64,000 nt of DNA from Nocardia pseudovaccinii NBRC 100343 (lineage in GTDB: Bacteria > Actinomycetota > Actinomycetes > Mycobacteriales > Mycobacteriaceae): positions 18,411 to 82,410 of the forward strand of contig NZ_BDBY01000250.1 of assembly GCF_001613225.1 (NCBI RefSeq), in the 5' to 3' direction. The notes under the pieces were generated by a model, which did no database searches, was not told where the DNA came from, and saw nothing but the letters and a program-made list of their open reading frames with translations. The translations under genes and the position numbers were made by a program. This document shows, piece by piece, positions 34,292-43,160 of this stretch (its first letter is position 1; every line of letters begins with the position of its first letter).

Positions 34292-35728
34292 ATGGACACT
34301 CCAGCCACCATCGAGGTCCGCAACCCTCGATCCGGTGAGATCGACTACCGGATCACTCCGCCGACCGAGGCCGAGCTCCGCGACATCGCGGCAAGTCTGC
34401 GCGAAGCGCAGCGCGGGTGGAGCGCGCGGCCGCTCGAAGAACGGCTGGAGATCATGCAGCGATGGGCGAACGTGATCATCGAGCACGCCACGGCGATCGG
34501 TGCCGCCGAGGCCGCGGACACCGGTCGGCACGAGCTTTCATATCAGATTCCGCACCAGGTCGCCGCCTCGATCCAGGGCTGGTGCAAGATCGCTCCGGCG
34601 ATCCTGCGCGCAGGGTCGCTCGAGGGCAGAAGCAGCACGGCGCCGAATGTGGGTTTCACGACCCAGCTCAGTCCCTACCCATTGCTCGGGGTGATCAGCC
34701 CGTGGAATCACCCGTTCAACGCGTCGGTGCTCGATGCCATCCCGGCGCTCATCGCAGGCTGTGCTGTCCTTGTGAAGCCCAGCGAAATCGCGCCGCGGTT
34801 CGTCGAGCCGGTGGTCGAGTCGCTCCGGCAAGTCCCCGAGCTGGCCGCGGTATTCCAGTATGTGACCGGTGACGGGCGGACCGGCCAGCAATTGATCCAG
34901 TGCGTCGACTCCGTGTGCTTCACCGGCAGCGTCACGAACGGACGTAAGGTCGCCGAGGCATGCGCGGCCAGATTCATCCCGGCGTTCCTCGAGATGGGCG
35001 GGAAGGACGCCGCAATCGTGACCGCGAGCGCGGACCTCGACCGTGCGGCCACCTCGGTGCTGCGTTCATCGGCTTGGTGCACCGGGCAGATCTGTTTTTC
35101 CACCGAACGGGTCTATGTGGAGGCGTCCGTACACGACGAGTTCGTCGCCGCGCTGGTGCGCAAGGCGAACGAGCTCGAGCTGAGCTACCCCGACCCGCAC
35201 GCAGGGCACCTTGGTCCGTTCATCCTCGGCAGGCAGGCTGCCACCGTCGACGCCCACATCGACGATGCCCTCGCCAAGGGCGCACGGCTGGTCGCCGGCG
35301 GCAAGAGCCAGAATCTCGGGGGCGGCCACTTCATGAAGGCGGGCGTACTCGTCGATGTCACCCACGATATGCGGATCATGACGGAGGAGACGTTCGGGCC
35401 TGTCACTCCCGTCATGCGGTATACCACCGAGGAGGAGGCGCTCGCGCTCGCGAACGACTCCGAATACGGCTTGTCCGCGGCGGTCATCGCGGGTGACGTA
35501 GCCGAGGCCCGCAGGCTCGGCGAGCAGTTGAACGCGGGCGCGATCGCGCTTCAGGACGCCGGCCTCAGCATCATGATCGTTCGAGACGCCGAGAAGAACT
35601 CGTTCAATCAGTCCGGCCTCGGCGGCTCGCGTATGGGGCCCAATGGGCTGCTGCGCTACTTCCGCAAGAAGGCGCTGATCGTCAACGAGACAGAACCCAT
35701 GAGCATCCTGGCGATGGGCTATCAGTAA
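34292..35728 (+). CDS. Aldehyde dehydrogenase (NAD(P)-dependent)
   Basis: A 478-residue aldehyde dehydrogenase: SPWNHPFN cofactor loop, catalytic Glu in FLEMGGKDA, nucleophile Cys in CTGQICFSTERVYVE, and EETFGPVTPV. It oxidises an aldehyde to a carboxylate, which could feed the ligase encoded just upstream. AGGAGAG precedes the ATG, 84 bp after the ligase stop. Substrate unknown. Confidence 0.92.
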   Translation: MDTPATIEVRNPRSGEIDYRITPPTEAELRDIAASLREAQRGWSARPLEERLEIMQRWANVIIEHATAIGAAEAADTGRHELSYQIPHQVAASIQGWCKIAPAILRAGSLEGRSSTAPNVGFTTQLSPYPLLGVISPWNHPFNASVLDAIPALIAGCAVLVKPSEIAPRFVEPVVESLRQVPELAAVFQYVTGDGRTGQQLIQCVDSVCFTGSVTNGRKVAEACAARFIPAFLEMGGKDAAIVTASADLDRAATSVLRSSAWCTGQICFSTERVYVEASVHDEFVAALVRKANELELSYPDPHAGHLGPFILGRQAATVDAHIDDALAKGARLVAGGKSQNLGGGHFMKAGVLVDVTHDMRIMTEETFGPVTPVMRYTTEEEALALANDSEYGLSAAVIAGDVAEARRLGEQLNAGAIALQDAGLSIMIVRDAEKNSFNQSGLGGSRMGPNGLLRYFRKKALIVNETEPMSILAMGYQ

Positions 35729-35795
35729 GGAGCCTCTGCCCGGTGACCCGGCCGCCGAAATAACCACCCAAAGGCCGGGGCGGTTTAATGAATAT

Positions 35796-36494
35796 ATGAC
35801 GGACGGACCAACCAGTAACTACGGCCGAGTCCAAAGTCCGCGCAGCGGAGCGAACAGGAGTCCAGAAATGCGGAGGAGGCAGCCCCGGGTCGCGGGAAGG
35901 AGAAATCCCCAGGTCCGCCACCAGGCGGTAGGACCAGACGGTGACCGCGTGACCCCAGCGGCGGTCGCGGTGGACGCCACGGGTGTCGCACGCTCGGTGA
36001 CCAGCCTGCGGCTCACCACCTCGGTGAACAGGATGTATGACCTCGACACCGCGACCGCCGACCGAGTAGTGCTCGCGGGTTTGCTGCTGCGGGCCCGTGA
36101 GCTGCTGCTGCGCGAGCTCGATACCGTACTGAGCCCACTCGGGACATCGCACGCCAAGTATCAGGTGCTCGCCGTGGTGTGCCCGGAGCCCGAAGGTCTT
36201 CAACTCCGAGAGATCGCCGCGCGCGCATCGGTCCATCCGACCACCATGACCGCCACGATCGACCGCCTCGTCCGTGGTGGTTTGATCGAGCGTCGCGCGG
36301 ATCCCAACGATCGGCGTGGCATCCTGGCGGTCGCGACACCAGAGGGTCGCGCCCTGTACGAGCGCGCTCACAGGGAGCTTTCCGCGATCCAGTACGGCTT
36401 GGCCGACCTCGACTCCGATACCACCAAGAGCCTCCTCGACGGCTTGGACAGAGTCGCTGCCGTGCTCGAACGCCGAGATACCGCAAGCGAATAG
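35796..36494 (+). CDS. MarR family regulator, candidate controller of the catabolic locus
   Basis: The C-terminal 150 residues form a MarR winged helix-turn-helix: YQVLAVVCPEPEGLQLREIA, RASVHPTTMTATIDRLVRGG and LIERRADPNDRRGILAVA. It is the only regulator inside the catabolic locus, so it is a candidate for binding the seven shared operators. No such operator was seen before its own start. The first about 80 residues from ATG 35796 are Arg/Gly/Pro-rich and unlike MarR proteins; the true start may be a GTG near 35997 or ATG 36033. Its gene ends 15 bp from the convergent epoxide hydrolase. Confidence 0.82.
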   Translation: MTDGPTSNYGRVQSPRSGANRSPEMRRRQPRVAGRRNPQVRHQAVGPDGDRVTPAAVAVDATGVARSVTSLRLTTSVNRMYDLDTATADRVVLAGLLLRARELLLRELDTVLSPLGTSHAKYQVLAVVCPEPEGLQLREIAARASVHPTTMTATIDRLVRGGLIERRADPNDRRGILAVATPEGRALYERAHRELSAIQYGLADLDSDTTKSLLDGLDRVAAVLERRDTASE

Positions 36495-36509
36495 GGCGCG
36501 ACAACCAAA

Positions 36510-37478
36510 TCACCGACCTGACGATGCTCGGCCGGGTTCGAGGAGATCACGGCACAGCAGTCGCGCAGCGGACACGACCACGTGGGGGGCTTCCCATGGC
36601 ACGAAGTGCCCGCAGTCGCGGATGAGGAACGGACCGAGATGCCTTGGGAACACCAGTGCGGCGATGCGGTCGAAGTCGGGCGCGACCACCCGGTCGCTGA
36701 CTCCGAATAGCACGAGAACCTCGACATCGGGATTGCGCGTCAGTCGCGTGGGTGCGGAGCGAGCTGACGCCGAGAACACGCTCTCGTAGGGCCCGAAGCT
36801 CGCTCGCAACTTGGCGGCGTCCATGAACGGGGCCGCATGGAACTGCACTATCGGCGAGATATCGACACGCTCACTCTCGCCGTCCCCGATGAACGCCCCC
36901 GGGTGTGCCCAGAAGCGTGAGGTGTAAAAGGTCGCGATGTAGCGGCATCGCTTGGCGGGCGTGTCGAGTTCGGCCGCCAATCCATCGGCGTCGGTCCCCT
37001 GTCGGAGGTAGTAATCGCGCGCCTCACGGGGTGAGCGGGTCCGCAGGTGCGACATGGTCTCGCGGTCGTACGGCAGCGGGCAGTTGAACAGCACCATCCG
37101 CTGGACCAGGTCGGGAAACCGCAGGGCCAGATCCTGGGCGATCGGCCCGCCCAGGTCGCCTGCGCATACCACGACTCGCTCGTGCCCCAGCCCGCGGACA
37201 AGGTCGTGCATGTCGAGGCTGTGGGCGGCGACATCGTGATAGCCATCGGGCCCGATCTCGCTATCGCCGAAGCCGCGCAGGTCGGGCACGATGACCTCGA
37301 AACCGGCGGCCGCCAGCGGCTCGATCACCCGCCACCAGATGCGCTTGGTCTCCGGCCAGCCGTGGATGCAGAGCAGTGGCACCCCGCCGACTCCCTCGCG
37401 CACGAACGCCTGCCGGAACCCGCGGCCGTAGTGGTCATGGATGGCGAACCGGCTCGGATCGATCTCGGTCAATGTCAT
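36510..37478 (-). CDS. Epoxide-hydrolase-like alpha/beta hydrolase
   Basis: A 322-residue alpha/beta hydrolase with oxyanion motif HGWPE at 39-43, nucleophile Asp108 in CAGDLGGPIAQ, acid Asp in FGVSDRVVAP and His in IRDCGHFVPWEAP. Asp as nucleophile points to epoxide hydrolase (or dehalogenase) chemistry. ATG 37478 with GGGG upstream fits the family better than the longer open frame. It is divergent from amidohydrolase 3 across operator site F. Confidence 0.87.
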   Translation of the reverse strand: MTLTEIDPSRFAIHDHYGRGFRQAFVREGVGGVPLLCIHGWPETKRIWWRVIEPLAAAGFEVIVPDLRGFGDSEIGPDGYHDVAAHSLDMHDLVRGLGHERVVVCAGDLGGPIAQDLALRFPDLVQRMVLFNCPLPYDRETMSHLRTRSPREARDYYLRQGTDADGLAAELDTPAKRCRYIATFYTSRFWAHPGAFIGDGESERVDISPIVQFHAAPFMDAAKLRASFGPYESVFSASARSAPTRLTRNPDVEVLVLFGVSDRVVAPDFDRIAALVFPRHLGPFLIRDCGHFVPWEAPHVVVSAARLLCRDLLEPGRASSGR

Positions 37479-37582
37479 ATCCCCATTCCGTGGCGTGGCT
37501 GCCTTGCAACGATTGTCCGCAGCTCGATGGCCGATCGGACTGTGCGTGTGCGCTCCCTTCAGCACTGTGATTCGATTGACAG

Positions 37583-37604
37583 GCTATAAGATTGTCGCAT
37601 AGCC
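37583..37604. promoter_or_regulatory. Catabolic-locus operator, site F (divergent promoter)
   Basis: GCTATAAGATTGTCGCATAG followed by CC. The outer arms GGCTAT and ATAGCC (37582-37604) form a perfect inverted repeat. It lies 104 bp from the epoxide hydrolase start and 102 bp from the amidohydrolase 3 start. Confidence 0.65.
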
Positions 37605-37706
37605 TAGTATCTGCTGGTGCCGCAGAATCTCCACCGGATTTCGAAAGATTCCGCCCGGCGGGGTGTCAATGTCAACGGCTGTGGCGAGCGCAATGGAGGG
37701 TTTCGT

Positions 37707-39059
37707 ATGAACAGCGACGACTACATCTTGATCAGTGTGGACGACCATGCGATCGAACCGCCGGACATGTTCGAGGGGAGGGTTCCCCGGAAGTTCGCCG
37801 AAAAGACACCCTTCGTGCGGCGCGACGAGAACGGCCACGACTGCTGGATCTACGAGGGCAATGTTTTACCCAACTTCGGCTTGAATGCCGTCGCCGGCCG
37901 TCCGAAAGAGGAGTACGGCATGGAGCCGAACTCCTTCGACGACATGCGCGTCGGCACGTTCGACGTCCATGAGCGGGTCAAGGACATGAGCGCGAACGGC
38001 GTCCTGGCGGCGCTGAACTTCCCGACCTTCGCCCGGTTCGCCGGGCAGACGTTCCTGACGAACGCCGATAAGTCTCCCGATCAGGCGATGGCAATGGTCC
38101 GGGCCTATAACGACTGGCACCTCGAGGGGTGGGCCGGTCAGTACCCCGATCGGTTCGTGCCCTGCGGTATTACCCCGCTGTGGGATCCGCAACTGCAGGC
38201 GCAGGAGGTGCGTCGACTCGCCGAGCGGGACTGTCACGCGGTGACCTTCTCTGCCAACCCGTACAAGCTCGGCCTCCCGTCACTGCACAGCTCCAGCTGG
38301 GATCCGTTCTGGGCCGCATGTGAGGAGGTCGGGACGGTGGTCTGCATGCACCTCGGATCGTCGTCGTCGGTCTCGATGACGGCGCCCGACGCCCCGTACT
38401 CCGTGCAGATGACAGGCACCGCGATCACGCTGTTCGACACCGCGGCCGACCTGATTTGGTCGGATGTATTCAAGAAGTTCCCCAACTTGAAGATCTCGCT
38501 GTCCGAGGGCGGCATCGGCTGGGTTCCCTACTTCCTCGAGCGGGTCGACTACACCTACACTCAGCACGGCGCATGGACCGGAGCCGACTTCGGCGATCGC
38601 ATGCCCAGCGATGTCTTCAAGTCCAACATCATCACCTGTTTTATCGACGACCATTTCGGCATCGCCAGTCTCGACACAATGAACACAGACATGGTGACGT
38701 GGGAATGCGATTACCCGCATTCGGACTCCACATGGCCGCGCTCGCCCGAGGCGCTCGCCGCGCACTTCGACGACAGTGTCTCCGACGAGGTCGTCAACAA
38801 GATCACGCACGCGAACGTGCTCGATCTCTACTCGTTCGACCCGTTCAAGATCCGGCCGCGGGAACGCTGCACCGTCGCTGCACTGCGCGCGGAGGTCGCC
38901 GGACGCGACGTGTCGGCGGTATCCCATGAGCGCCACCGCGGGCCCAAGGTCACCACGATCGGCGGCATCATCTCGACCGGGTACCGCAGCGAGTCCGAGC
39001 AAGCTAAGGAAGTGGCCCGCTACAACGAGCGCCAGGCCGCCGCCGAAGCGGCTCGGTAG
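37707..39059 (+). CDS. Amidohydrolase family 2 metal enzyme, copy 3
   Basis: A 450-residue paralog of the two other amidohydrolases: SVDDHAIEPP at the start, mid-barrel MHLGSSSSV, SEGGIGWVPYFLERVD and C-terminal WECDYPHSDSTWPRS. It carries about 60 extra C-terminal residues rich in Arg, Ala and Glu that the others lack. GGAGGG lies 7 bp before ATG 37707, ruling out the GTG 30 codons upstream. The CoA-transferase gene follows 9 bp downstream. Confidence 0.88.
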   Translation: MNSDDYILISVDDHAIEPPDMFEGRVPRKFAEKTPFVRRDENGHDCWIYEGNVLPNFGLNAVAGRPKEEYGMEPNSFDDMRVGTFDVHERVKDMSANGVLAALNFPTFARFAGQTFLTNADKSPDQAMAMVRAYNDWHLEGWAGQYPDRFVPCGITPLWDPQLQAQEVRRLAERDCHAVTFSANPYKLGLPSLHSSSWDPFWAACEEVGTVVCMHLGSSSSVSMTAPDAPYSVQMTGTAITLFDTAADLIWSDVFKKFPNLKISLSEGGIGWVPYFLERVDYTYTQHGAWTGADFGDRMPSDVFKSNIITCFIDDHFGIASLDTMNTDMVTWECDYPHSDSTWPRSPEALAAHFDDSVSDEVVNKITHANVLDLYSFDPFKIRPRERCTVAALRAEVAGRDVSAVSHERHRGPKVTTIGGIISTGYRSESEQAKEVARYNERQAAAEAAR

Positions 39060-39068
39060 GCGAGCCCA

Positions 39069-40271
39069 ATGTATGACGTACTCGAGGGGGTACGCGTTGT
39101 CGAGGTCTCGGCGTGGATGTTCGCGCCCAGTTGCGGCGCAATCCTCGCAGACTGGGGCGCCGACGTACTCAAGATCGAAATGGTTGAAGGCGGCGACCCC
39201 TATCGCGGATATTTCGCCACCGGCACGGTCGCTCCCGCGATCGAGTTGGCCAACCACGGCAAGCGCAGCCTGGCAGTGGACCTGCGGACTTCGGAGGGCC
39301 GTGGGGTTCTGTCGAAAGTGCTGCGCGACGCCGACGTCTTCGTGACGAGCCTGCTCACCGAATCGCGCAAGCGACTGCGCATCGACCTCGATGACATCCG
39401 CGCCGACAATCCGAAGATCATCTATGCCCGCGCCACGGGCCAGGGCACCCGAGGCCCCGACGCCGAAGTAGGCGGCTTCGACCTCGCCTCGGCGTGGGCT
39501 CGCTCCGGCATCGCCAACTACTTGACGCTGCCGAGTGCCGCCCAACCCGTGCATCAGCCGGGCGGGACCGGGGACTGTGTCGGCGGGATCAGTCTCGCCG
39601 GTGCTGTCGCCGCCGCGCTGTACAAGCGTGAACGAAAAGGCGTGCCGTCCGAAATCGATACCTCGCTGCTACACGCTGGTCTCTGGATGTTCGCGGTGGT
39701 GCTCAACATGGAGGCCAACCGCGGCGTCGGCGGTGTCGACATGACGCGGGGCAGCCGGACCGCGGTGCCGAACCCGCTGGTGAACTCGTACCGGACCAAG
39801 GATGACCGGTGGATCTGGTTGGTGGTGCTGCAGCCCGACCCGCACTGGCGCAGTTTCTGTGAGCACATCGGCCGGCCTGAGCTGGCGGCCGATGAGCGCT
39901 TCGCGACGTTCGAAGCGCGGGCAGGCAATCGCGGCGAGTGCATCCGCGAACTCGACGAGGCTTTCGCATCGGCCACGTTGGACGAGTGGCGCGAACGGCT
40001 CGCCACCTTCAGCGGGGTCTGGTCGGTGTGTCAGACGGTGCCGGAGGTCTTGTCCGATCCGCAAGTCATCGCGAACGGCTACCTGTCGTCCATCGATGGT
40101 CACGGGGTCGAGGCGCGCAGCGTGACGCCGCCGGTGCAGTTCGATCGGGCACCGCTCGGGCCGGTCGCCGCCGCGCCTGCGCACGGCCAGCAGACCGAAG
40201 AGGTGCTCCTGGAGCACGGCTATTCGTGGGACGACATCGCTGCTCTGAAAGATCTCGGCGCGATCCTGTGA
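39069..40271 (+). CDS. Family III CoA-transferase (CaiB/BaiF)
   Basis: A 400-residue CoA-transferase: opening GVRVVEVSAWMFAPSCGAIL, then DWGADVLKIE, LAVDLRTSEG and RATGQGTRGP, with catalytic Asp138 in GGFDLASAWA. Family III enzymes move CoA between acids without ATP. It lies 9 bp after amidohydrolase 3, so it may activate that enzyme's product, and 61 bp before the CMD gene. Confidence 0.92.
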   Translation: MYDVLEGVRVVEVSAWMFAPSCGAILADWGADVLKIEMVEGGDPYRGYFATGTVAPAIELANHGKRSLAVDLRTSEGRGVLSKVLRDADVFVTSLLTESRKRLRIDLDDIRADNPKIIYARATGQGTRGPDAEVGGFDLASAWARSGIANYLTLPSAAQPVHQPGGTGDCVGGISLAGAVAAALYKRERKGVPSEIDTSLLHAGLWMFAVVLNMEANRGVGGVDMTRGSRTAVPNPLVNSYRTKDDRWIWLVVLQPDPHWRSFCEHIGRPELAADERFATFEARAGNRGECIRELDEAFASATLDEWRERLATFSGVWSVCQTVPEVLSDPQVIANGYLSSIDGHGVEARSVTPPVQFDRAPLGPVAAAPAHGQQTEEVLLEHGYSWDDIAALKDLGAIL

Positions 40272-40332
40272 CCATCGCTGGTTCCGGTCGCCGTGCCGGC
40301 CCGAGCTCAGACAGCCCGATCGAAGGATGACA

Positions 40333-40710
40333 ATGTCCGAAACTGTCGAATCTACCGCCTCGATCAGAGCCTTGCGAGCAGAGGTTCTCGCGGCCCTCAG
40401 TCCGAAGGTCGCCGGTGTCGCTCCCGATGTCGGCAAGTTCGCGGCGAGCTTCGCATACGGGGAGATCTGGCCCAGGCCGGAGCTCTCGCAGCGAGACCGC
40501 AGCATCGCGACCATCGCCGCACTGGTCACGCTCAGTTGCGCCGAAGAGCTCAAGCTGCACACACTGCGTGGTCTGGCCAACGGTCTCACGAAGACGGAGA
40601 TCGGCGAGATCTTGACCCAATTGATCCCTTATGTCGGCTTCCCGCTCGTTGTGTCGGCAGCAGAGAAGATCGCCGATCTGATGGAGCGAGCGGAAGTCGC
40701 CGAATCCTAG
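40333..40710 (+). CDS. Single-domain carboxymuconolactone-decarboxylase-like protein
   Basis: A CMD-family protein of about 125 residues with SFAYGEIWPRPELSQRDRS and HTLRGLANGLTKTEIGEIL, closely resembling one half of the tandem protein at 25.6 kb. ATG 40333 is spaced better from GAAGG than ATG 40327. It ends the operon amidohydrolase 3, CoA-transferase, CMD, before a strong terminator. Confidence 0.88.
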   Translation: MSETVESTASIRALRAEVLAALSPKVAGVAPDVGKFAASFAYGEIWPRPELSQRDRSIATIAALVTLSCAEELKLHTLRGLANGLTKTEIGEILTQLIPYVGFPLVVSAAEKIADLMERAEVAES

Positions 40711-40717
40711 GGGTGAA

Positions 40718-40753
40718 ACTCAGCGCTGAGCACATCCATGCTCAGCGCTGAGT
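40718..40753. terminator. Bidirectional terminator
   Basis: Arms ACTCAGCGCTGAGCA and TGCTCAGCGCTGAGT form a perfect 15-bp stem with a 6-base loop between the convergent CMD and cupin genes. Each arm contains the palindrome CTCAGCGCTGAG. Confidence 0.88.
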
Positions 40754-40796
40754 ACACCTGTCCGAGTGACGAGTCGCGTTGCGCTACCTCTGGGAA

Positions 40797-41276
40797 TCAC
40801 ACCCGAGGCGCGCCGACCATGAAGATGGCCATGACACACGCCTCCGATGTCTTATTCCGCCAGTGGTGGAGATTGCCGCCCTGCACGAGACAATCCCCGG
40901 TTGCGAGTTCGACTTCGTCTCCGTTGCCGAGCACGAGGGTCACCGTCCCCGAGAGCACCGCGATGCAATCGATGGTGTCGGTTTGGTGCATGCCGGCCGG
41001 GTTCTCTCCGGCGCTCTCGGGAGGCAGCTGCCAGATCAGGAAGCGAATCGCGCCCGTCGGCAACAATCTCTGGTCTGCTACCTCCGTCAATCCCTCGGTG
41101 GCCGAACGAACCGGAACTTGCGGAGCGCGATCGTTCTGCCAGACGGTCGCGATCGCCCATCCCGCAATGTTCGGCAGCGCCCTGACTTCTGTGACCGCGC
41201 CGTCGCCGAGTATTGATGCGTCGCCGACATCGTCGACTCCGGTGATCACCCGACGAACGACAAGCTCTCCATCCAC
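40797..41276 (-). CDS. Cupin-domain protein
   Basis: A 159-residue single-domain cupin. Motif 1 appears as GMHQTDTIDCIAVLSGTVTL, motif 2 as GDCLVQGGNLHHWRNKT. One typical motif-1 His is replaced by Thr/Asp, so the metal set is unusual. GTG 41276 was chosen because GGGAGG lies 8 bp upstream; a longer frame from 41396 would run through operator site G. It is divergent from another cupin gene. Confidence 0.83.
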   Translation of the reverse strand: MDGELVVRRVITGVDDVGDASILGDGAVTEVRALPNIAGWAIATVWQNDRAPQVPVRSATEGLTEVADQRLLPTGAIRFLIWQLPPESAGENPAGMHQTDTIDCIAVLSGTVTLVLGNGDEVELATGDCLVQGGNLHHWRNKTSEACVMAIFMVGAPRV

Positions 41277-41372
41277 GTGCTGACCTCCCGATCCAGTGCT
41301 ACGGCTGAAGCCGACCAGCCCCACCCTCTTCCGAGGTCGGGGGGCGGAATTCGGCCGTCCGACAGTTGATAT

Positions 41373-41394
41373 GCTATCAAAATATCTGTTAGCC
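41373..41394. promoter_or_regulatory. Catabolic-locus operator, site G (divergent cupin promoter)
   Basis: GCTATCAAAATATCTGTTAG followed by CC. The GCTATC start and TAGCC end match sites A and F; the CGAT core is replaced by AAAA. It lies 97 bp and 104 bp from the two divergent starts. Confidence 0.58.
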
Positions 41395-41497
41395 AACTTT
41401 ATCTTGACGACATCTGTTATGCATACCTATAGTCGGAATACCATGTTGGGCCACACTTATTGCCAGGTGCGGCGAATATCGATCAATGGGGAACACT

Positions 41498-42403
41498 ATG
41501 GGCAGCGCGGCCAGCAAAACCAGTCGACCACTCCCGGTGGCGCACGGTGAGGTTCTAGCGCCCGGCGTCACTCTGACACGCCTGGAACCCGGTGGCGCGA
41601 ACGGGCCCGACGACGTCGTGCACTCCGATGTCATCGGAGGTCTGACGTGGCAGGACCTGTGGTATCTGGGGGCCGATGATGACGAGTTCCGGATGTGCAT
41701 CCCCGACATCAGGATGCCCGCCAACCAGATCTGGCCACTGCACTGGCACGACGACTGGATGTTTATCACCGTGCTCGACGGCTCGGTACTTGTCGGCGAC
41801 TGGGTGATGAAGCGCGGAGACACCCTTGTCGCCGCGCCGTACGTGGAATACGGGCCGATGGTGAACGGTCCCCGAGGTTGTCAGCTGCTGGAAATCTTCG
41901 CACGGAACAAGAAGGGCGGCGGCTACGCCGCCGAGTACCACGACCATCCGACCCTGGTCGGTCCGGGTCGGCTCATGTACCGGCCGGGGATTTTCAAGCA
42001 CGGTCCGGCAGGCGCCTTCAACTTCGGTTCACGGCCACCCGGTGCCGAACAGAACCAGGGCAACCAGACGATGAAGATCGATGGGACACCTGGGCTCGTC
42101 AAGGGCAGCCTGACCGATGCCGGACGCTGGGATCTCGGCCCGAGTGACGATCCGGATCGCGGCGTTGCCCTGAGCACCAGGCTGGCGCCAGGTGAGACGA
42201 TTCCCGCACACGAACTCAGCGACTGGCGCTGGTCTCTTGTGACCGAAGGCGATCTGACATTGGGCGAACGTCGTCTAGACGTCGACGACATCGTGATCAC
42301 CGAACCGAACATCGAGGTACCCGAAGCCGTGGCGGGATCCGATGGCGCGCAACTCCTCGAGCTCTGCCGCACGGTGGCCGCGGAAACGCGCTTGTTCACC
42401 TGA
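41498..42403 (+). CDS. Two-cupin-domain protein
   Basis: A 301-residue protein with two beta-barrel cupin halves. The first has PLHWHDDWMFITVLDGSVLV with the HxH metal pair and GDTLVAAPYVEYGPM. The second, about residues 215-290, has APGETIPAHELSDWRWSLVT and GDLTLGERRLDVDD. GGGGAAC precedes ATG 41498; ATG 41486 is an alternative. It leads an operon with the next small gene. It may be a dioxygenase or isomerase of the pathway; the substrate is unknown. Confidence 0.8.
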   Translation: MGSAASKTSRPLPVAHGEVLAPGVTLTRLEPGGANGPDDVVHSDVIGGLTWQDLWYLGADDDEFRMCIPDIRMPANQIWPLHWHDDWMFITVLDGSVLVGDWVMKRGDTLVAAPYVEYGPMVNGPRGCQLLEIFARNKKGGGYAAEYHDHPTLVGPGRLMYRPGIFKHGPAGAFNFGSRPPGAEQNQGNQTMKIDGTPGLVKGSLTDAGRWDLGPSDDPDRGVALSTRLAPGETIPAHELSDWRWSLVTEGDLTLGERRLDVDDIVITEPNIEVPEAVAGSDGAQLLELCRTVAAETRLFT

Positions 42404-42456
42404 GGAAATTGCTGGACGACTCCATTGGCGCGACGAGAGCTGCGGAGGAAGTTGTG

Positions 42457-42768
42457 ATGAAACCGAGCGTAGGGCAGATGCTCGCCAGCACGGTCGACGC
42501 GACGACGGTGATCGTCGTTCGCTGGCCGGAGGATGATCTGGAGATCACCTGCGGTGGCGCGGCGATGGTCGATGCGAAGGGGCCGAAGACCGGGACCACC
42601 GGTACCCCGGATCCGGGGCAGATGGACGGTTCGCAGCTCGGGAAGCGTTACGCCGATGATGAACTCGGCGTGGAGTTGCTGTGCACGAAGGCGGGGCAAG
42701 GCACGCTTGCGTTGAACGGTGTTCCGCTGCCGCTCAAAGGTGCCAAGCCGCTGCCGGCTTCGGACTGA
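42457..42768 (+). CDS. Small conserved-type hypothetical protein
   Basis: A 103-residue protein with no family I can name. It has a beta-rich N-terminal part (TVIVVRWPEDDLEITCGG), a Gly/Thr-rich loop and KRYADDELGVELLCTKAGQG. GGAGGAA ends 6 bp before ATG 42457, a strong ribosome site. It follows the two-cupin gene by 53 bp and closes the catabolic locus. Soluble, no signal peptide. Confidence 0.7.
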   Translation: MKPSVGQMLASTVDATTVIVVRWPEDDLEITCGGAAMVDAKGPKTGTTGTPDPGQMDGSQLGKRYADDELGVELLCTKAGQGTLALNGVPLPLKGAKPLPASD

Positions 42769-42779
42769 CCGCGCTGATC

Positions 42780-43160
42780 TTCGGTTGGGGCGACCTCGAC
42801 CGAGCAGCGTGTCACGTGAGATGGTTCGGACCAGGGCAGTCCCGCCACGGTGACGGAAGAACGCCAGCCGACTGGCCCCGTCCTCACGGGAAGTGACTTG
42901 CAGACTGACGATTTCGGGTAGCCGCCGTTGTTGGCACTGGCGGCGATCAGGGCGTGAACGTTGACCACGCGACCGTCTTCCCGGACTTTTCAACACCACC
43001 GCATCGGCCGTGACGAATGTGTAGGACCTTGGCCGAGCGGGCGGGTTCGGAACGCCTCGACCGGTGCATCGAGTTCGTGGGCCATCATTGAGACCTGAGA
43101 CTTGGAAAGCATTGTGGTACTGAGGGATTCGACAAGTTTCTAGATGCTGCGCGTTGACGC
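42780..43160 (-). pseudogene. IS256-family transposase relic
   Basis: Minus-strand frames give in order LVESLSTTMLSKSQVSMMAH with ELDAPVEAFRTRPLGQGP, then YTFVTADAVVLK, then EDGRVVNVHALIAASANN, then LQVTSREDGASRLAFF. This is the order of IS256-type transposases around the first catalytic region. At least two frameshifts, one in TTGAAAAGTCC, and loss of both ends show that it is dead. Confidence 0.7.

Noticed and set aside
41277..41396. N-terminal extension of the cupin to 41396
   Set aside because: It would cover operator site G and lacks a ribosome site, whereas GTG 41276 has GGGAGG at good spacing.
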